DNA of 64,000 nucleotides from Enoplolaimus lenunculus. Lineage: Eukaryota > Nematoda > Enoplea > Enoplida > Thoracostomopsidae. Shown one piece after another: positions 24,837-37,100 of this stretch; the first letter of the stretch is position 1; each line of letters starts with the position of its first letter. The translations under genes were made by a program, and so were the position numbers. The notes beneath the pieces are model-generated. The model saw nothing but the letters and a program-made list of their open reading frames with translations. It searched no databases and was not told the DNA's origin. The stretch lies in assembly GCA_030248215.1 (NCBI GenBank), contig JASANG010002121.1, forward strand, positions 1 through 64,000. Direction: 5' to 3'.

Positions 24837-24869
24837 CTTAAAACATCAATGATGATCACATCTACGCAG
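24837..24869 (+). CDS. Irx: Irx proposed first coding exon (start at 24849)
   Basis: The acceptor TTGCAATTTAG and donor GTAAGA bound a 33-nt exon. Two ATGs in frame at 24849 and 24852 give MMITSTQ, which joins in phase 0 to the frame of the next exon, itself starting with ATG at 25539. If this exon is not used, translation would start at 25539. Without transcript data the choice is open. Confidence 0.35.
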
Positions 24870-27800
24870 GTAAGAATGCAATGATCTAACTGCTTAAAGC
24901 CCTATTCAACCATGCAAGTTTTTGCTGCAAGAGTTTGCACCTGCAAGTTTTTGCAACCTATTAATAATCGTAACTTAACCTGGAAATAAAATTGAGTTTA
25001 TTACTTTGCAGTGGAGTGCATAGTATATATAGGTCACTTTTGTACTTAGTTGGACGTATAGAGCATGCGCTGGTAAAGACATTGGCCTGTCCACCGAATG
25101 ATTTTTTACGCACAAAACGGTAGAAACAAATTAAGCTGCTTGCAAAACAGTTCAGGCATGAGATCTAAATTTGTAGCACTGTTTTTCGTTTACTTATCGG
25201 CAGAGTTTACAGATTAAAGTTTTTGCAGCAAATACTTGCACGGTGTGAATAGGACTTAAATTACATACAACGAAAAAACCTCATTCTCCAGGAAGTAAAC
25301 GGTATCGAGACGTTGAACAGCGAGCTTCAAGTTGAAAGTGTTGATTTATTTTGTGGAGTCGCCGATGTATTGCTTGCCTGCTTTCGTTGCCACAATTTTT
25401 TAATTTAGTCTAAAAGGCATAGGGCAAATGCTTATCTAGGTCTTAGCCTAAGCCTAAGCCTCTGCGTAAACCTAAGCGTAAGCTTTAACTTTAACTGTGA
25501 CGGAAAATGTATACAAGAGCCTAAAAATATATATTTAGATGCACCAAACACCACAACAACTACAACAGCAGGTCTGTCGTCCTACGGTTCCTGCTCTAGG
25601 CATGCTACCCACATCTAACAGTGTACAGTTTAACAATAATGCGTTCTACTCAAGTCTAGCACCGCACGTTAAGTTGGCAGCCACAAGGGTGGACGATCCG
25701 CTTCCATTGTATCCGAGAGTACGTTGATGTTTTTATGGCATAACTATTAAACGTAGCTTGTTGCTAAGTTAACAGCTGGGTCCGCGATCTTAATGTGAGT
25801 GGGCATCTACCAGCAGTGGGTAATTGAAATTGTACTTTTGAAACACCAAATTGTTAGCTTAGAAATTTATCGCAGTTTTCGTATTTGATTTGTCTTTACA
25901 TCTGAGTCAGTTTTGAGATATTCAAATACACGAATTCGTCGATATTATTGTTAACTAGCGATTGGTGCTATACGCATTTAAGAATATGGGCACTAAGTGT
26001 ACGGCTGATTTTTGTTTCATTGTTTCCATCAATCCATATACATTAGAACCAAAGTCAATAAATGTTGATTTTTTTTGGCAATGAACTAACAGGTTGCAAA
26101 CGATATTTAGCAGTTGTATATTGTGTTTTATAGTGAGGTTTGTCCCTGCTGTGAACACGGCAGATCATGGAAAAAATCTTTCACTGGAATATTTTATAGA
26201 AATTTTAGCGTTCTTTTGAAAAAGCAAAAATTCTTTAATTAGCAGTCGTATCCGAAATTCGCTAACATGATTCTCGTCTCAGTTACTTCTCTCACTACCG
26301 GATTCGCTTAAGAATGAAAGCACTACAGGTAACATATACCTATACAAGGCGCACCTAAAAAGTGTCAACGGGATACGAAATTTTTTTAGAATTTTAAATT
26401 TTATTTCGAATTCGTATCGAGCTTCAATTATGGTAACTGTATTCAATGAAATTTGAAATGTTTGTCCTGCTTAAGTATACGTTTTATTAACAACTTCAAA
26501 TAAATTTAAAACTATTTTATTATTTTTATTATTATTATTATTACATATATAGATAAATGTATATGTATATATTCAAGGGTGTGCATGGTCAAGTTCTGGT
26601 GCCGTCGCAAGAGAACACATTGCAGTGTCGGTCATCCGGTATGCCAGACACAAACAGCGGAGCGCAGTCTATTGGGCCCCCAAGGTCAATGGGTCCAGCC
26701 GTCCCAGGTCCAGGATACTTTTACGAAGCAGCTGCTGCTGCAGCAATAGCTGCAGCATCCGCTGGTGTGCATACTGGATTTCATCCATTTGACGGGTGAG
26801 TAGACTGTGATTAAAAGAATAACAACGAATATTCAGATTTTATGTTCAGAGTAAAAGCTTAACAGTGACGAGTCTTTGAACATCGATTTGATATTGAACT
26901 TTTATTTAATATTGAAGCTTTGTTCATCTTTAAAAACTAATTTTCGAATTCAAATTGCGAACGAGAGAAGGGCTTGAATTCGGTTTTGGTGGTTACGCGA
27001 TAATATGGACTGCGGAGAGTCGTCATTATGCTTCTGGTTGTTTGAATTCGAAGGCATCACGACATTTCGTCGCACGAGAACTCGTCGACCTGCAAGTTGT
27101 AAATTACAATCCCAAATCCGGTCAACTCGACAATTTTTCGCCCATAGTTATTCTTGGTCTTAAGCTTACGATTATGATTAATATTATGTTTAGGCTTAGG
27201 ACACTGCCGGGCGACAGTGATCGGGCGTCGAATTGTCGTAGATTCGAATTCGAAACATACTGTGTTATGAATTTGCCTGCTACATTTTATGTCTAAGGGC
27301 AACCCTGTTAAATACTGTGCGCACGTATAAATAGTATTATCCGGACAAAAAATTACCGGAAAAAATTCTTTTTTCTATTTTGAACCGAGACCAGTTACTG
27401 TTCACGCAAGAAATTCTCATGACAGGATATTGAAGCAACAACACAGCTAATTTTGTAGACCAATAACACTTGCTTCAAACTGTTGTCAACTGATCTAAGC
27501 CTACCGCGCTGGTTGAAGATACAAAACAACACAAACACTTTTTCTAAACTTTTATATTAAGCCCGGCTGGCAAAAGTTTAAAAGAGTACGATGTGTGGCT
27601 ACATTAATGACTGACTGTCAGAAGAGGTTTATATTAGCTAGCCAACAAAATTTTCAGTTGCATGAAACGAATTATTGAAAATATTTACAAAATTTACACA
27701 AATGATTTCGTATTAAGTTATTCGCTAGTTTGCACATTTCAGATTCAATCCGTCCAACAACCCGATTGATTTGAACGGTTCTCGAAGAAAAAACGCCACT

Positions 27801-30800
27801 CGAGAAACAACAGCAGCATTGAAAGCGTGGCTGTTTGAGCATCGGAAAAATCCGTATCCAACAAAAGGTGAAAAAGTGATGCTGGCAATCATTAGCAAAA
27901 TGACTTTAACTCAGGTCAGTCACATAAACAGAAATTCAGTTTTACAACTGTTTCCCAATTTAATTTAGCAAAATACCACCAACATTGGCAACATTTTAAA
28001 TGTTTTTCGAATGTGCTCAAGTCTAAGTTAATAAACGTATGCGTTAGCTAAGCTGAAGCCAAATCTTGAATCTCAAAATTTTGAAAATCCGCGCATCTTG
28101 CTATACGTAAGTAGACGTACGAACAACTTATGATAACTTATATCGTGTACAAAAACATCCATTCGGGAAAACTTCTCTGTTCAGACATATATTCAGTTCG
28201 CTGTAAATGCTGCGGTTGAGGCGGATACGGCAAAATTTACTGTTCTTGCTCCAACTTTTCACTTCACATTTGGTTGAGTTCAAAGTTCATCCGAGTTAAC
28301 TTTGTTGAGTTAAATGTAACGCAGTTGTGAGTTAAAATTTTAACTCATTAAGTTAAGCTGAAAAATCTAACTCACAGTTGACTTAGAATCGTTGAGTTAA
28401 AATTAAACCAGTATGAGCCAAGATTCCATTTAATTCGGAGTTATATTACGCTAATTTACAAAATTCGCCGTATCTGTCAAATTTGTAAAACGGCTAACAA
28501 ACTGCAGAAACAAACTCTGCTATATTACATAAATTGTGAATTTTGTACTGTTTTGTTAATTAGAAATCAAAGTGAATTTTTTCAATTCTAATTTGAATAA
28601 AAATAATCATTCGATCGTACGTTAAAATTTCAGGTATCAACTTGGTTCGCAAATGCTCGCCGCCGTCTGAAGAAAGAAAACAAAATGACATGGTCACCAC
28701 GGCATCGACCAGACAGCGACGCTGGAGACGGTTTAGATTCAGATCTGCTGGATGACGACCTGGAACCAGACAGATCTCTGGATCGTGAAACAATCGATCG
28801 TTGTGCGAGCAAATCATCTCGACCTGTAGCAGCGACTGGTCCAGATTCAAGCGAATTACCTATGACAGACGAAGAGGACGACCGGATAACGCCACCAACT
28901 TCAGAACCGGAACCGGACACGGCCAACAATCGCGACAGAGGAGACGCTGCGGATGTAAAAAAGTCTGACGCCGCAACAGGGCAAACTACTAACGGAATTT
29001 TTCATGGATTTGGTAAGTGATGGATACGGATACAAATTATTAGCAAATCATGAATTAGGTGGCCCTGTCATTGTACAACACGAGAATTGAAGTGTTACAA
29101 AAGCGTTTTAAGATTATAAAACAACTCATGTTTAGCCTAATTTTAACGGTTGTGTGTAAAAACATTTGTCGAAACATTCGAAGTGATGCTATAAAATAGA
29201 GTCAAGCCTCTGTAGGAGTGGTTTGAGGTAAGCTAACATGGGCACTGAAAATATGAAACTTTATCATTGACGTCAAGGACGTAGACTCATTATAACTATG
29301 CCTGGTGTGTTAGTTAACTAATTGAGTGACACGGTTGAGTTCTAAAAGGTTAACGACGGATGACAACAGTTAAAATAAAAATAAACACATTTAAATCACT
29401 CGTTAACACGCAACATCGTAATATGTGTGATTCGTATTTTCAGTTCCACTTCACCCTATCCCACCGACGCTTAGTTTGAATCCATTTCATCAAGCAGCGA
29501 TGCAGTTTCAAGCTGCACTTGATGGGCACTCGGCTAGCAATGTCCCTGTGTTGCCTCAACAGCCGCAAATCAACGTTCAACAGCAATTGTTGCAAATGCA
29601 AATTTTGCAGCATGCCCATTTACAGCAGCAGCAACATCAAAAACAACAGCAGTATCAACAACACCAACAACAACAAGAACATGAGCAACAACAACACTTG
29701 TTACTATTGCAGCAACAGCACCACAACCATCATTATCAACTACTACAACAGCATCAACAACGACAACAACAACAGCAACAACAACAACAACAACACCAAC
29801 GAGAACACAACGCAACCTGGAAAAATAAACAAACAGTGCAACAAATGGTGACGCAAGTATCTGTGCCCACATCAACGAACCATCAGTGCCAGCAATCGTG
29901 TGATAAAACATCCGACACTCCAGCGATGAAAAAGCGAAAAATTTGGTCAATCGCAGATACAATCGGTGCTCGCGAAAGTCCTAAACTTGAACCTAAACCT
30001 GTTGGTGAAGTTAATTTAGACTCGAACGATAGAATAACCAAACACAAACAAAATATTTCCGAAATGGCGCCGCTCATAATCGATTGTGAGCGTGATAAAG
30101 ACTGCTTTGACCAAAAAACATCTAAAATAGCAAGTAGTCCATCCAGCGATGACGCTAAAGTCACAGATAGCGGTGAGCCACAAGACTCTGTGAAAGTTGG
30201 TACCAATTCATTAAGTTCCAGTTCAAACTTTAAATCACCCATAGCAACTAGCGGCAATTTGGTCCAGTGCAAGACATTACCTGCAATTACCCATTGTGAT
30301 AATATTAAGCCAAACACATCAAATTTCACTGAGCACAACAGCGGACTGCCTCAATCTTATCGTAAGGAATCGTCACTTTTACGCATGTTGCCAGCGAGCA
30401 TTTCGTACTCCGGAGCACTGTCGACTCCACGATTTCTTGGGACAACGCTGTTTCCATTCTGCAGCTCTCCTGTGAAATCGTTCGCTACGCAAAGAGTAAT
30501 CCCTGAGTTACCCGGTTTGCCTCAGTTACAATCACCTGAATCGTTATCTTCGGTTCATCATAATCCTAAACAACAATTTACGCTTCCTGTTTCTTGCGCT
30601 ACTAATTCCACAATTCAACGGACTTCTCAAACAAACGCAATACGAAGAACAACTGACACAACCTTAAGCGATAATTTGTTAGAAGAAAACCGGATCAATG
30701 ATAAAATGACTCGAGAAAATATCAAATCTAACACAAGTGTGTGTTTAAGTCCTCCTGAACACGTCAACTATAGTGGTGACTCTACATCGGAGCACAAGGA

Positions 30801-30804
30801 ATAA
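24849..30804 (+). CDS. Irx: Iroquois-class homeobox transcription factor (Irx), gene span
   Basis: A sequence-specific nuclear transcription factor of the TALE/Iroquois class, a developmental patterning regulator in animals. The proposed coding exons are 24849-24869, 25539-25718, 26578-26795, 27743-27914, 28634-29012 and 29444-30804. They join in phase to about 776 residues. Residues about 153-214 form the atypical TALE homeodomain, with [10 protein letters not shown] at its start, [12 protein letters not shown] in the three-residue-loop region and [14 protein letters not shown] in helix 3. An acidic serine-rich region follows. A glutamine/histidine-rich stretch occupies about 360-450. KIWSIAD at about 489-495 matches the KIWSLA(E) motif C-terminal to the homeodomain in Irx proteins. 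The homeobox is split between TLTQ and VSTWF. Which Irx paralogue it is cannot be told. The class is certain; the first exon and 3' UTR are not. Confidence 0.93.
24898..25255. mobile_element. 358-bp piggyBac-like MITE in the Irx 5' intron
   Basis: The ends GCCCTATTCA and TGAATAGGAC, with the following TGCAAGTTTTTGCTGCAA-type arms, are complementary. TTAA lies on both sides (24894-24897 and 25256-25259), the target site of piggyBac elements. It has no coding capacity. Confidence 0.7.
25539..25718 (+). CDS. Irx: Irx coding exon, N-terminal region
   Basis: It begins [15 protein letters not shown] directly after an ATATATTTAG acceptor and ends ...PLPLYPR before a GTACGT donor, 60 codons, phase 0 on both sides. 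NNAFYSSL resembles the AFYSL element in vertebrate Irx N-termini. The intron just upstream contains a TTAGGC-type repeat remnant at about 25440-25515. Confidence 0.75.
26578..26795 (+). CDS. Irx: Irx coding exon with alanine run
   Basis: The acceptor is ATATTCAAG and the donor GTGAGT. It encodes [16 protein letters not shown] onward, through a proline/glycine-rich segment to [14 protein letters not shown], then GFHPFDG shared with the next exon (phase 2). Alanine-rich segments before the homeodomain occur in other Irx proteins. Confidence 0.8.
27059..27239. mobile_element. TTAGGC-core element with ACGACA ends, in an Irx intron
   Basis: The ends ACGACATTTCGTCGC and GCGTCGAATTGTCGT are imperfect inverted repeats about 30 bp long. 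The middle has the TTATGTTTAGGCTTAGGACAC type of core. A relative lies at 38841-39005. The open frames over it are artefacts. Confidence 0.55.
27743..27914 (+). CDS. Irx: Irx homeodomain exon, first part
   Basis: After acceptor CACATTTCAG it encodes [18 protein letters not shown]..., then helix 1, the TALE loop [10 protein letters not shown] and helix 2, ending TLTQ before donor GTCAGT. 172 nt, entering in phase 2 and leaving in phase 0. The residues are near-identical to other Irx homeodomains. Confidence 0.95.
28270..28425. repeat. GAGTTAA-rich inverted repeat in the homeobox intron
   Basis: GAGTTAAAATTTTAACTC at 28329-28346 is a perfect 18-bp palindrome. GAGTTA and its complement recur several times around it, together with an AACTGTGAGTTA arm pair. 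This is probably a decayed inverted-repeat transposon. Confidence 0.45.
28634..29012 (+). CDS. Irx: Irx homeodomain helix 3 and acidic exon
   Basis: After acceptor AAAATTTCAG it begins [20 protein letters not shown], the recognition helix with Ala at homeodomain position 50 and Asn at 51. MTWSPRHR, an Irx-typical run, follows, then an Asp/Glu/Ser-rich segment. It ends in phase 1 before GTAAGT. Confidence 0.95.
29444..30804 (+). CDS. Irx: Irx last coding exon, Gln-rich region and KIWSIAD motif
   Basis: The acceptor is CGTATTTTCAG. About 452 codons end at TAA 30802-30804. It encodes [16 protein letters not shown], then a Gln/His-rich run at about 29575-29812 written mostly with CAA, then [13 protein letters not shown], then a long Ser/Thr/Asn-rich tail without recognised domains. 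Other frames here are shadows of the CAA/CAG repeat. A consensus donor starts at 30807, two bases after the stop. Confidence 0.92.
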
Positions 30805-30869
30805 CGGTAAGTACTCAAAAAATTTAGCCAAAATTAAGACAATGCTCAAAAAACTGCTAATCTTTTATC

Positions 30870-31005
30870 GAAAAATTTTCAATTGCTGTCTTTTTAAATT
30901 GCTGCTTTTAATCAAAAAATTCAATTGGTGTCTGTAGTGAAAAAATTATCAATTGATGTCAATAATGGAAAAAATTTCAACTGCTGTCTTTAAAAGTCCT
31001 CAGTG
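30870..31005. repeat. Imperfect tandem CAATTG(C/G)TGTC repeats
   Basis: Four or so degenerate copies of GAAAAAATT(T/A)TCAATTG(C/G)TGTCTTT lie just downstream of the Irx stop, 35-50 bp apart. Confidence 0.55.
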
Positions 31006-31014
31006 AAAAAGCAT

Positions 31015-31161
31015 ATTCTTAAGTCTAAGCCTAAGTCTAAGCGTAAGAATGAGTATATTCCTACGCCTAAGCCTAATCCAAGCAAAAAATAGTCTAAAGC
31101 TTAAGTTTACTCTATTCTAGTCCCACAGAAAAACGTTCCGCCCCTGATCTGTTCATGGGCC
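31015..31161. mobile_element. TTAGGC-core hAT-like MITE, left end missing
   Basis: AAGCCTAAGTCTAAGCGTAAG-type repeats, AGCAAAAAATAGTCTAAAGC and the right end CGTTCCGCCCCTGATCTG...ATGGGCC match the family. The left terminal repeat is not recognisable. Confidence 0.6.
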
Positions 31162-34100
31162 GAAATTTTTAGGAATAGTTTTACGTTGTAAGACTACATT
31201 ATTTGATAAACAATATTGCGGATTTTATAACATGCCATGTAGTCACTGCGTCGTTTATTGCTTTGGTTGAGCACAGGCTGTGAAAAGTTTTAACCTTTCC
31301 TGTCATTGCCTTTGCGAGGTTGTGTTTAATTGTTGTCCGGACACTTGCTCATTCGCATTCGAACCTAACACTTTCATATTATATTGTGGGTACGTATGAG
31401 CAGGTGTTTTACAGTCTTACAATGGAAAAGTTGAAAAGACAAAAAAGAAGTTTGATACATTCATAGGTTAAAACAGTTATTGATAGACAAGTTATAACCT
31501 CACCGCAAACGAATGTTTACCGATCATTTTAGCCCTCGGTCTCAGCTCAAACATATATGTTTTTTCGTTTTTACTTTGTACAACGAGTTTATTATATATA
31601 CTCTATTTATGTTTATAAATTGATGTTATTTTCAAATTTTTAAAAACTTCAACATATACGGAGACCATTAATTGTGACACTGTGACAATAGCGAGCCGTT
31701 TCAGTGTCTTTCACTGGCATACGCACAGGGACGGCACCAAGACTACGGTCCTTCGCTAACCATGAACAAAACTAAACGTTCGTATTAACATTTAGTACTA
31801 AAATTACGTACGGTATCGCGTTCGTGAGATTTGTTACGCTACGATATATTACACGACCCCCAGACAAGAATTTCTGGGTTCACCACTGGTGTCCTTCATT
31901 TCAAGCTGTCATATTTCGGATGTCAAATTTATTATGAAAAAATGGCAAATTTAATTTTAACGACCTCAACGTTTTATGTTTATTGAGAATGTTTTAGTAT
32001 AGTTGAAAACTACTACTATAAGCAATTTGTAAAAAGTTATGACAGTGGCAGGTAAATAAAGATACAGGTGAACTTAATGATGAAATATCAGGATTGCTAC
32101 TGCGTGTAGAGAAGAGGATGTCACCAGTTTTCAAGCGCTCCGCAACTCCGGGGTCTTTGCTCTGGAGAGTCAATCGATGCCCTAAATACCACACTTAAAA
32201 CTAAAATTTCGCGTTGGAAATAAAAACATTTAATGCAAAAAATGCACTGGCTTTTCGCTCGATTCACGCCAATTTTTAATTACTTTGGTTATCATTTGAA
32301 GCTTAGCGGTTAACAAAACAGGATTCTTTCATCTGCCGGGGTCAAAACCAGAACTTTGGATAGCCGTGTCCGCATTGTGTTTGATGCAGCGTCCTTATTT
32401 AACATTCCTGTTAAAAATCGGTGCCGTGACTCTGTTACTCCTGCACATATCTTCTCCCGCCATATTTTGAACTTTTTATATAAATTTAAAGGTTTTATAT
32501 AACGGTATCCATTGGTTTTGCAATAACATTTAGAATTGATCGGGTTTTCGAAATCTAAACATTTATAGTATTTACTTAATAATAAATTACGTTGAAAGAA
32601 TTGTACCAAATACAAAACGCTATTTTAAACTTTTTTCGCATTGCAAATAGTATCTTCCAAAACGGGTTTTTGTAAGCGGTGAAACTCGAAGATAGAGTGC
32701 TTTTATTGTTCGTGAAAACGCTGTTTAAATCATTGATATTAACGTATATCTCAACACGCGAAAACCGTTTTTTTCATTTTTAAGTCAATTTCATGGCGAT
32801 TTCACGTTAAAACTTTAAATAAATCTAGGTAAGTTCAACGTACGCTCCAACACAAAGCCAAGACGCTGTTATATTCTTTATCGCACTGTCAGGAAATATT
32901 AGTTTATTGCGTTGTAATGATTTATTCTGTAACCAGGCCAGATATATACCATCCATAGCTTGTATTCTCAAATGTGTTCCAGCAACTAATCTTTAGTTGG
33001 TAACAGGTCTTCAAACTTTAGAACCAGTGCATCGTGAGGTTCGAAATTCTGCACATTTTCGCATTTGACTTGCCCTATTTGTGTACCAATTATGAGATTA
33101 ACGATTGAAATAGTTTGTCAGTTTGGAAACCTGTCGCGAACCTGGTGGAGATGAATTTAATTGTTTAATATTGAGCTTTTTAATTCAAATATAAGCTGAA
33201 ATTTGTTCAGCAGATTGAGTTTCCAAATTTGTTATCGCTTAATTTCATTGTACAGCATAAAAGTATGAGTGTGAACATAATCAACTAACATTGCTTAATT
33301 TATTATAATATTAATGGTAACCTACTGGAGCAGATGAAGCAACTTTAAGGAACCTGGTGGGACGGCTTAACAAAATGGTTTGCATTATTTTCTTGCGTTT
33401 TTCGGTACCAATTCTGGCCCATTTATATATGAAAAATAAGATACACCAAGCCTATATTTCCTTTACCACCCATTAATCATGTGATTCGAGCCGCAATTTT
33501 GCAGCGTCTTAGTCGTTTTCACCCCACAAAACTGTGGCTTATAAAGTGATAATTGTTATTTCTTTTATTACGTTAGTTGTATGCTCTGGTAAACGTTATA
33601 CATTCTAAATTAATCATTATTAACTGCGACAAAACTATTGTGATAAGCTTTTATTTTAAAGCTGGTTATAGTTTTGACAATGCCGACACATCTTAATCTG
33701 ACACTTACACCGCCAAACACGTCGTAAATTATAGATTTTGAATCTACTGAAACGTTTTCCTATAGTAATGACTGCGAAAATAGCAAATGTTCAGAAACGC
33801 GTATGTTTGTCAAACAAATATATAACATGGTAGTAAAACAGATTGTCAGATGGGCCGTATATATATGAACGATACTAGTCAACCTGGTTGCAATACCTGC
33901 AACCGAATGAATCTACACCATCTTCTGTTTAAAACTGCAAAAAAATTTTGTGTATTAATTTGCATGCGTATATGAAATCAGGAGGAACGGTTCCCAAAGA
34001 ACGTATGTGGGGTGTCCTAGCTTTAATTATATTGATTTATGATTCTCATATAAGGATATGGATCTAACGTTATCTGCTAAATATAAAGTTCTCAAATTGT

Positions 34101-37100
34101 TTATGTTCCGGTAGGAAACGGTGAAAGTACTATCGCAAGCGTTACATTTCAATTCGAAACTTAGCCAACTAAATGGAACAGAAGTAACGGCATTAGTACA
34201 CTTCATCCCGTAAGTTTAAGCCTGATCCTAAAAGCTGACACACACTATTCGTATTCGGTGGCGGCTAAAGTCAAAAAATTATTGTACATACACTCGGTGT
34301 CATGAGGCAATTCAAGTATTGCGAAACTACGATGGGCAAAGCAGGGGCGTCCGCAGAAAATTATGTTTGAGAAGTACCGAATAATTATGGGTCGCCCTAC
34401 AATTGCAACTCAAGATTATTTAACTTTTAGACCGAATCAATTCAGGGAGGCACCAGCCAAATTTGGGAGAACGCGGCCACCCAATGCCCTGCGTGGGTAC
34501 GGCCGTGGGGTTTGAGCCGTCACAATTACTACAAAAAAAACGTGATGAGAAAACTTTTTAATTCTTGTTCAATAGTTTTAAAAACCTACAATTCAACTGG
34601 CATTTGTTGTGTAACTCTAAGCCTAAGTTACGCTACGATCTAAAAAATTTCTAGATTTGCGGTTGAAAGTGTACAATAGTCAACCGGTTTTACTGTTGTG
34701 TCATATGTACGCTGAACTGTTGTTTGCTGAGCATCTTCGCTGAGTAAACAAAGAAGCTTGAACTTTGGATATTAGTTACTAGCGAAACATATAAGCTTAT
34801 CAAAGCTTTTCTTGTCGGTAAAATAATCCCTCCCTATTATTGTACTAAAGTTATTTACTCTGCCCAGTGCGATATTTACAGGCGCCATACATTCACGTAT
34901 TTAGTTAACACAAATATCTTGCAAACCGCTCCGGCTCTTGTTACAGTGTGTAATTTGTACTATATCAGTTTCGTAAAACTGTCGGATCCGCTTACTTTCA
35001 AACTGTAGCTATGTCATTTTAAGTAGCTTTATACAGTGCGACTTTGAAACGGGTTCGCAAACTACAAAAAGGGTATAATCGGATTTATGATGGCTTTGTT
35101 AAAGGCTAATCTTAATTTAAACAGCTCCAAGCTGTAGGAATTTAAATCCGTCAAATAGATGCTTTTTCTCTACTCAAATGATTGATGCATTTTTACTAAT
35201 TATAATAACAATTAACTGGGTTTGTCGAAGGCAATTGAGATTATGCAGGTCATGTGAAATGTGGGTTACGCGGAAAATGAAAAATACGTCTTTTTGTAAT
35301 AAACCAGGTAATTTGACATGTGTAGAACCGTTAACCAAAAAACGTATATTAAACGACAGAACGAAATATATATGTAGAAAATACAGTCGGATATGCGGCT
35401 CTGGCAAAAAAATCGGCATCCGGCTCCGGTATTAAAAGTTACCTCATATTTATTCTGAAAATCTTCAGAAAATTGAATTGCATAGTTTATTTTTAATTGT
35501 ATTTTGCTAATTTATGTTACCGACCAGGCTAACACCAGTCAAAAATTTATGCGTCCTGCTGATCAGTAATATTATAGTTTCGTTAGCTCAATTAGGTAAT
35601 TTTAAACCTCAATTATTAAAATCTGTCACTATTTTTTGTTACTAAAACCATGTATATAATTAATATCCGGCCCCGACATTTTTTGGTATCCGGTTGAACC
35701 TTGAATTACTCAATTAACTAGTGGCTTTTATATACATCGCATTCGAGCTGCCAGGCAATGCATACAGCTTCATAAAATATTATTAACGCAATTTTAGCAA
35801 TAGATGTTAATGCAAGTTTGTGGTTTTAAAAATCAAAAGAAGCCGGCAACCCTTCGCGCCATCATTTTCCTGTTCAACCCCTGATAATTGGCATCATAAT
35901 GTTTGAAGTCTAAACCCTTTTCAATAGGCCAAACCTACCATAAGCATTTAGACCATCAATACCCCAGACAATTTTACAAACGTTCAAAACACCGAAAGGA
36001 TTAGCGGTGAACAAACAATTTGCGTTCTCGTTTCGTATAGAATTAATAATAAAACCGACTACATGGTATTTAGTAGTTATCACAACCGTAGCCAGGACTT
36101 CGCTTCGGGAGGAAGTAATCGTCGCATAAAAGTTTTTTTGCGAACGAGTGTAGCGAGCGAGAACATTTTTCCAACCTCTATCAGCTAGTTTTTCTACAGC
36201 CTGAAAAAGGTGTTTTTTGAACTTGTTCGAAAATTTTGGTAGCATATTATAGCCCCTATTACACAGCATATGCGTTGCTTGTAGTTATATTAATGCTGTA
36301 TGTTCGAGGAACCCTGATTGTGATATCCAAGACTGCGCTCGACTTGGCAAATGTTCTGGCTGATAAATACTTCCCTCAAGGGATTTCTAGGGTTTGCTTG
36401 TCTTATTAGATAGCGGATAATTTTTGGTTTGATGATATGTTTCAAAGTGCGCATATGTATATATATACACAAGAGCGGTGGTATGGGGAATGCAGAGGTG
36501 GAAATGGGTCGGCCTGCAGCCGCACCTCCAGGAATTTTTCCTACCCGCCACATGCGTCCACAAGAAAAAACCATGTCCTACCTGTCCCACGAAAATGACA
36601 TTTATATAACGAAAAATTAACAGCATCTTTTTGAGACGTTCACTTATTCAGTGCAGTTTAAAAACTGAATGTAGCAAACTTCGGATCACAAAAATTTGTG
36701 GAAAGATGAAAATTTTGGGTATTCCGTCTGCCGAAAATGTTTTCAGTTTACTTTTGACTTTGAGGTATAATTTTCGAGACGGAGAAAAATTAATCTTTCG
36801 ATTTTTGCCCTATAAAAAATATCCGTAGTCAAAAAGGTTAGGTTATAAATGTTCAGGAGTGCGCAAGTATTTTTAACAAGTGCAGTCGACGTATGAAGCA
36901 TAAATTGCGTTATAGATTAAAAATATGCCGCAAAAGCTAAATGGTTAATTGCAGCGTGTTTATTCTGATTATTAATCACAAATCCAAAACTGATTTTTTC
37001 AGCGTAAGTTTATAGGTTACGGAGGAATTTCGTTAAATGATGACAAAAAACGTTGCAGCTGCATCATTTTAGGTATGGTCTGGTTAACTGAATTCTTGAT

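Noticed and set aside
29519-29962. Extra frames in the last Irx exon (Asn/Ser-rich and Val/Ala-rich)
   Set aside because: They are shifted or antisense readings of the CAA/CAG repeat that encodes glutamine in the true frame.
31994-32615. Two minus-strand frames (…KDPGVAERLKTGDILFSTR… and …LSKVLVLTPADERILFC) as exons
   Set aside because: They look somewhat coding-like, but no good donor/acceptor pair links them and no family is recognised.
33000-33075. Possible tRNA, from TAGTTGGTAACAGG and GAGGTTCGAAATTC
   Set aside because: A- and B-box-like words occur at about the right spacing, but the T-arm and acceptor stems do not pair.
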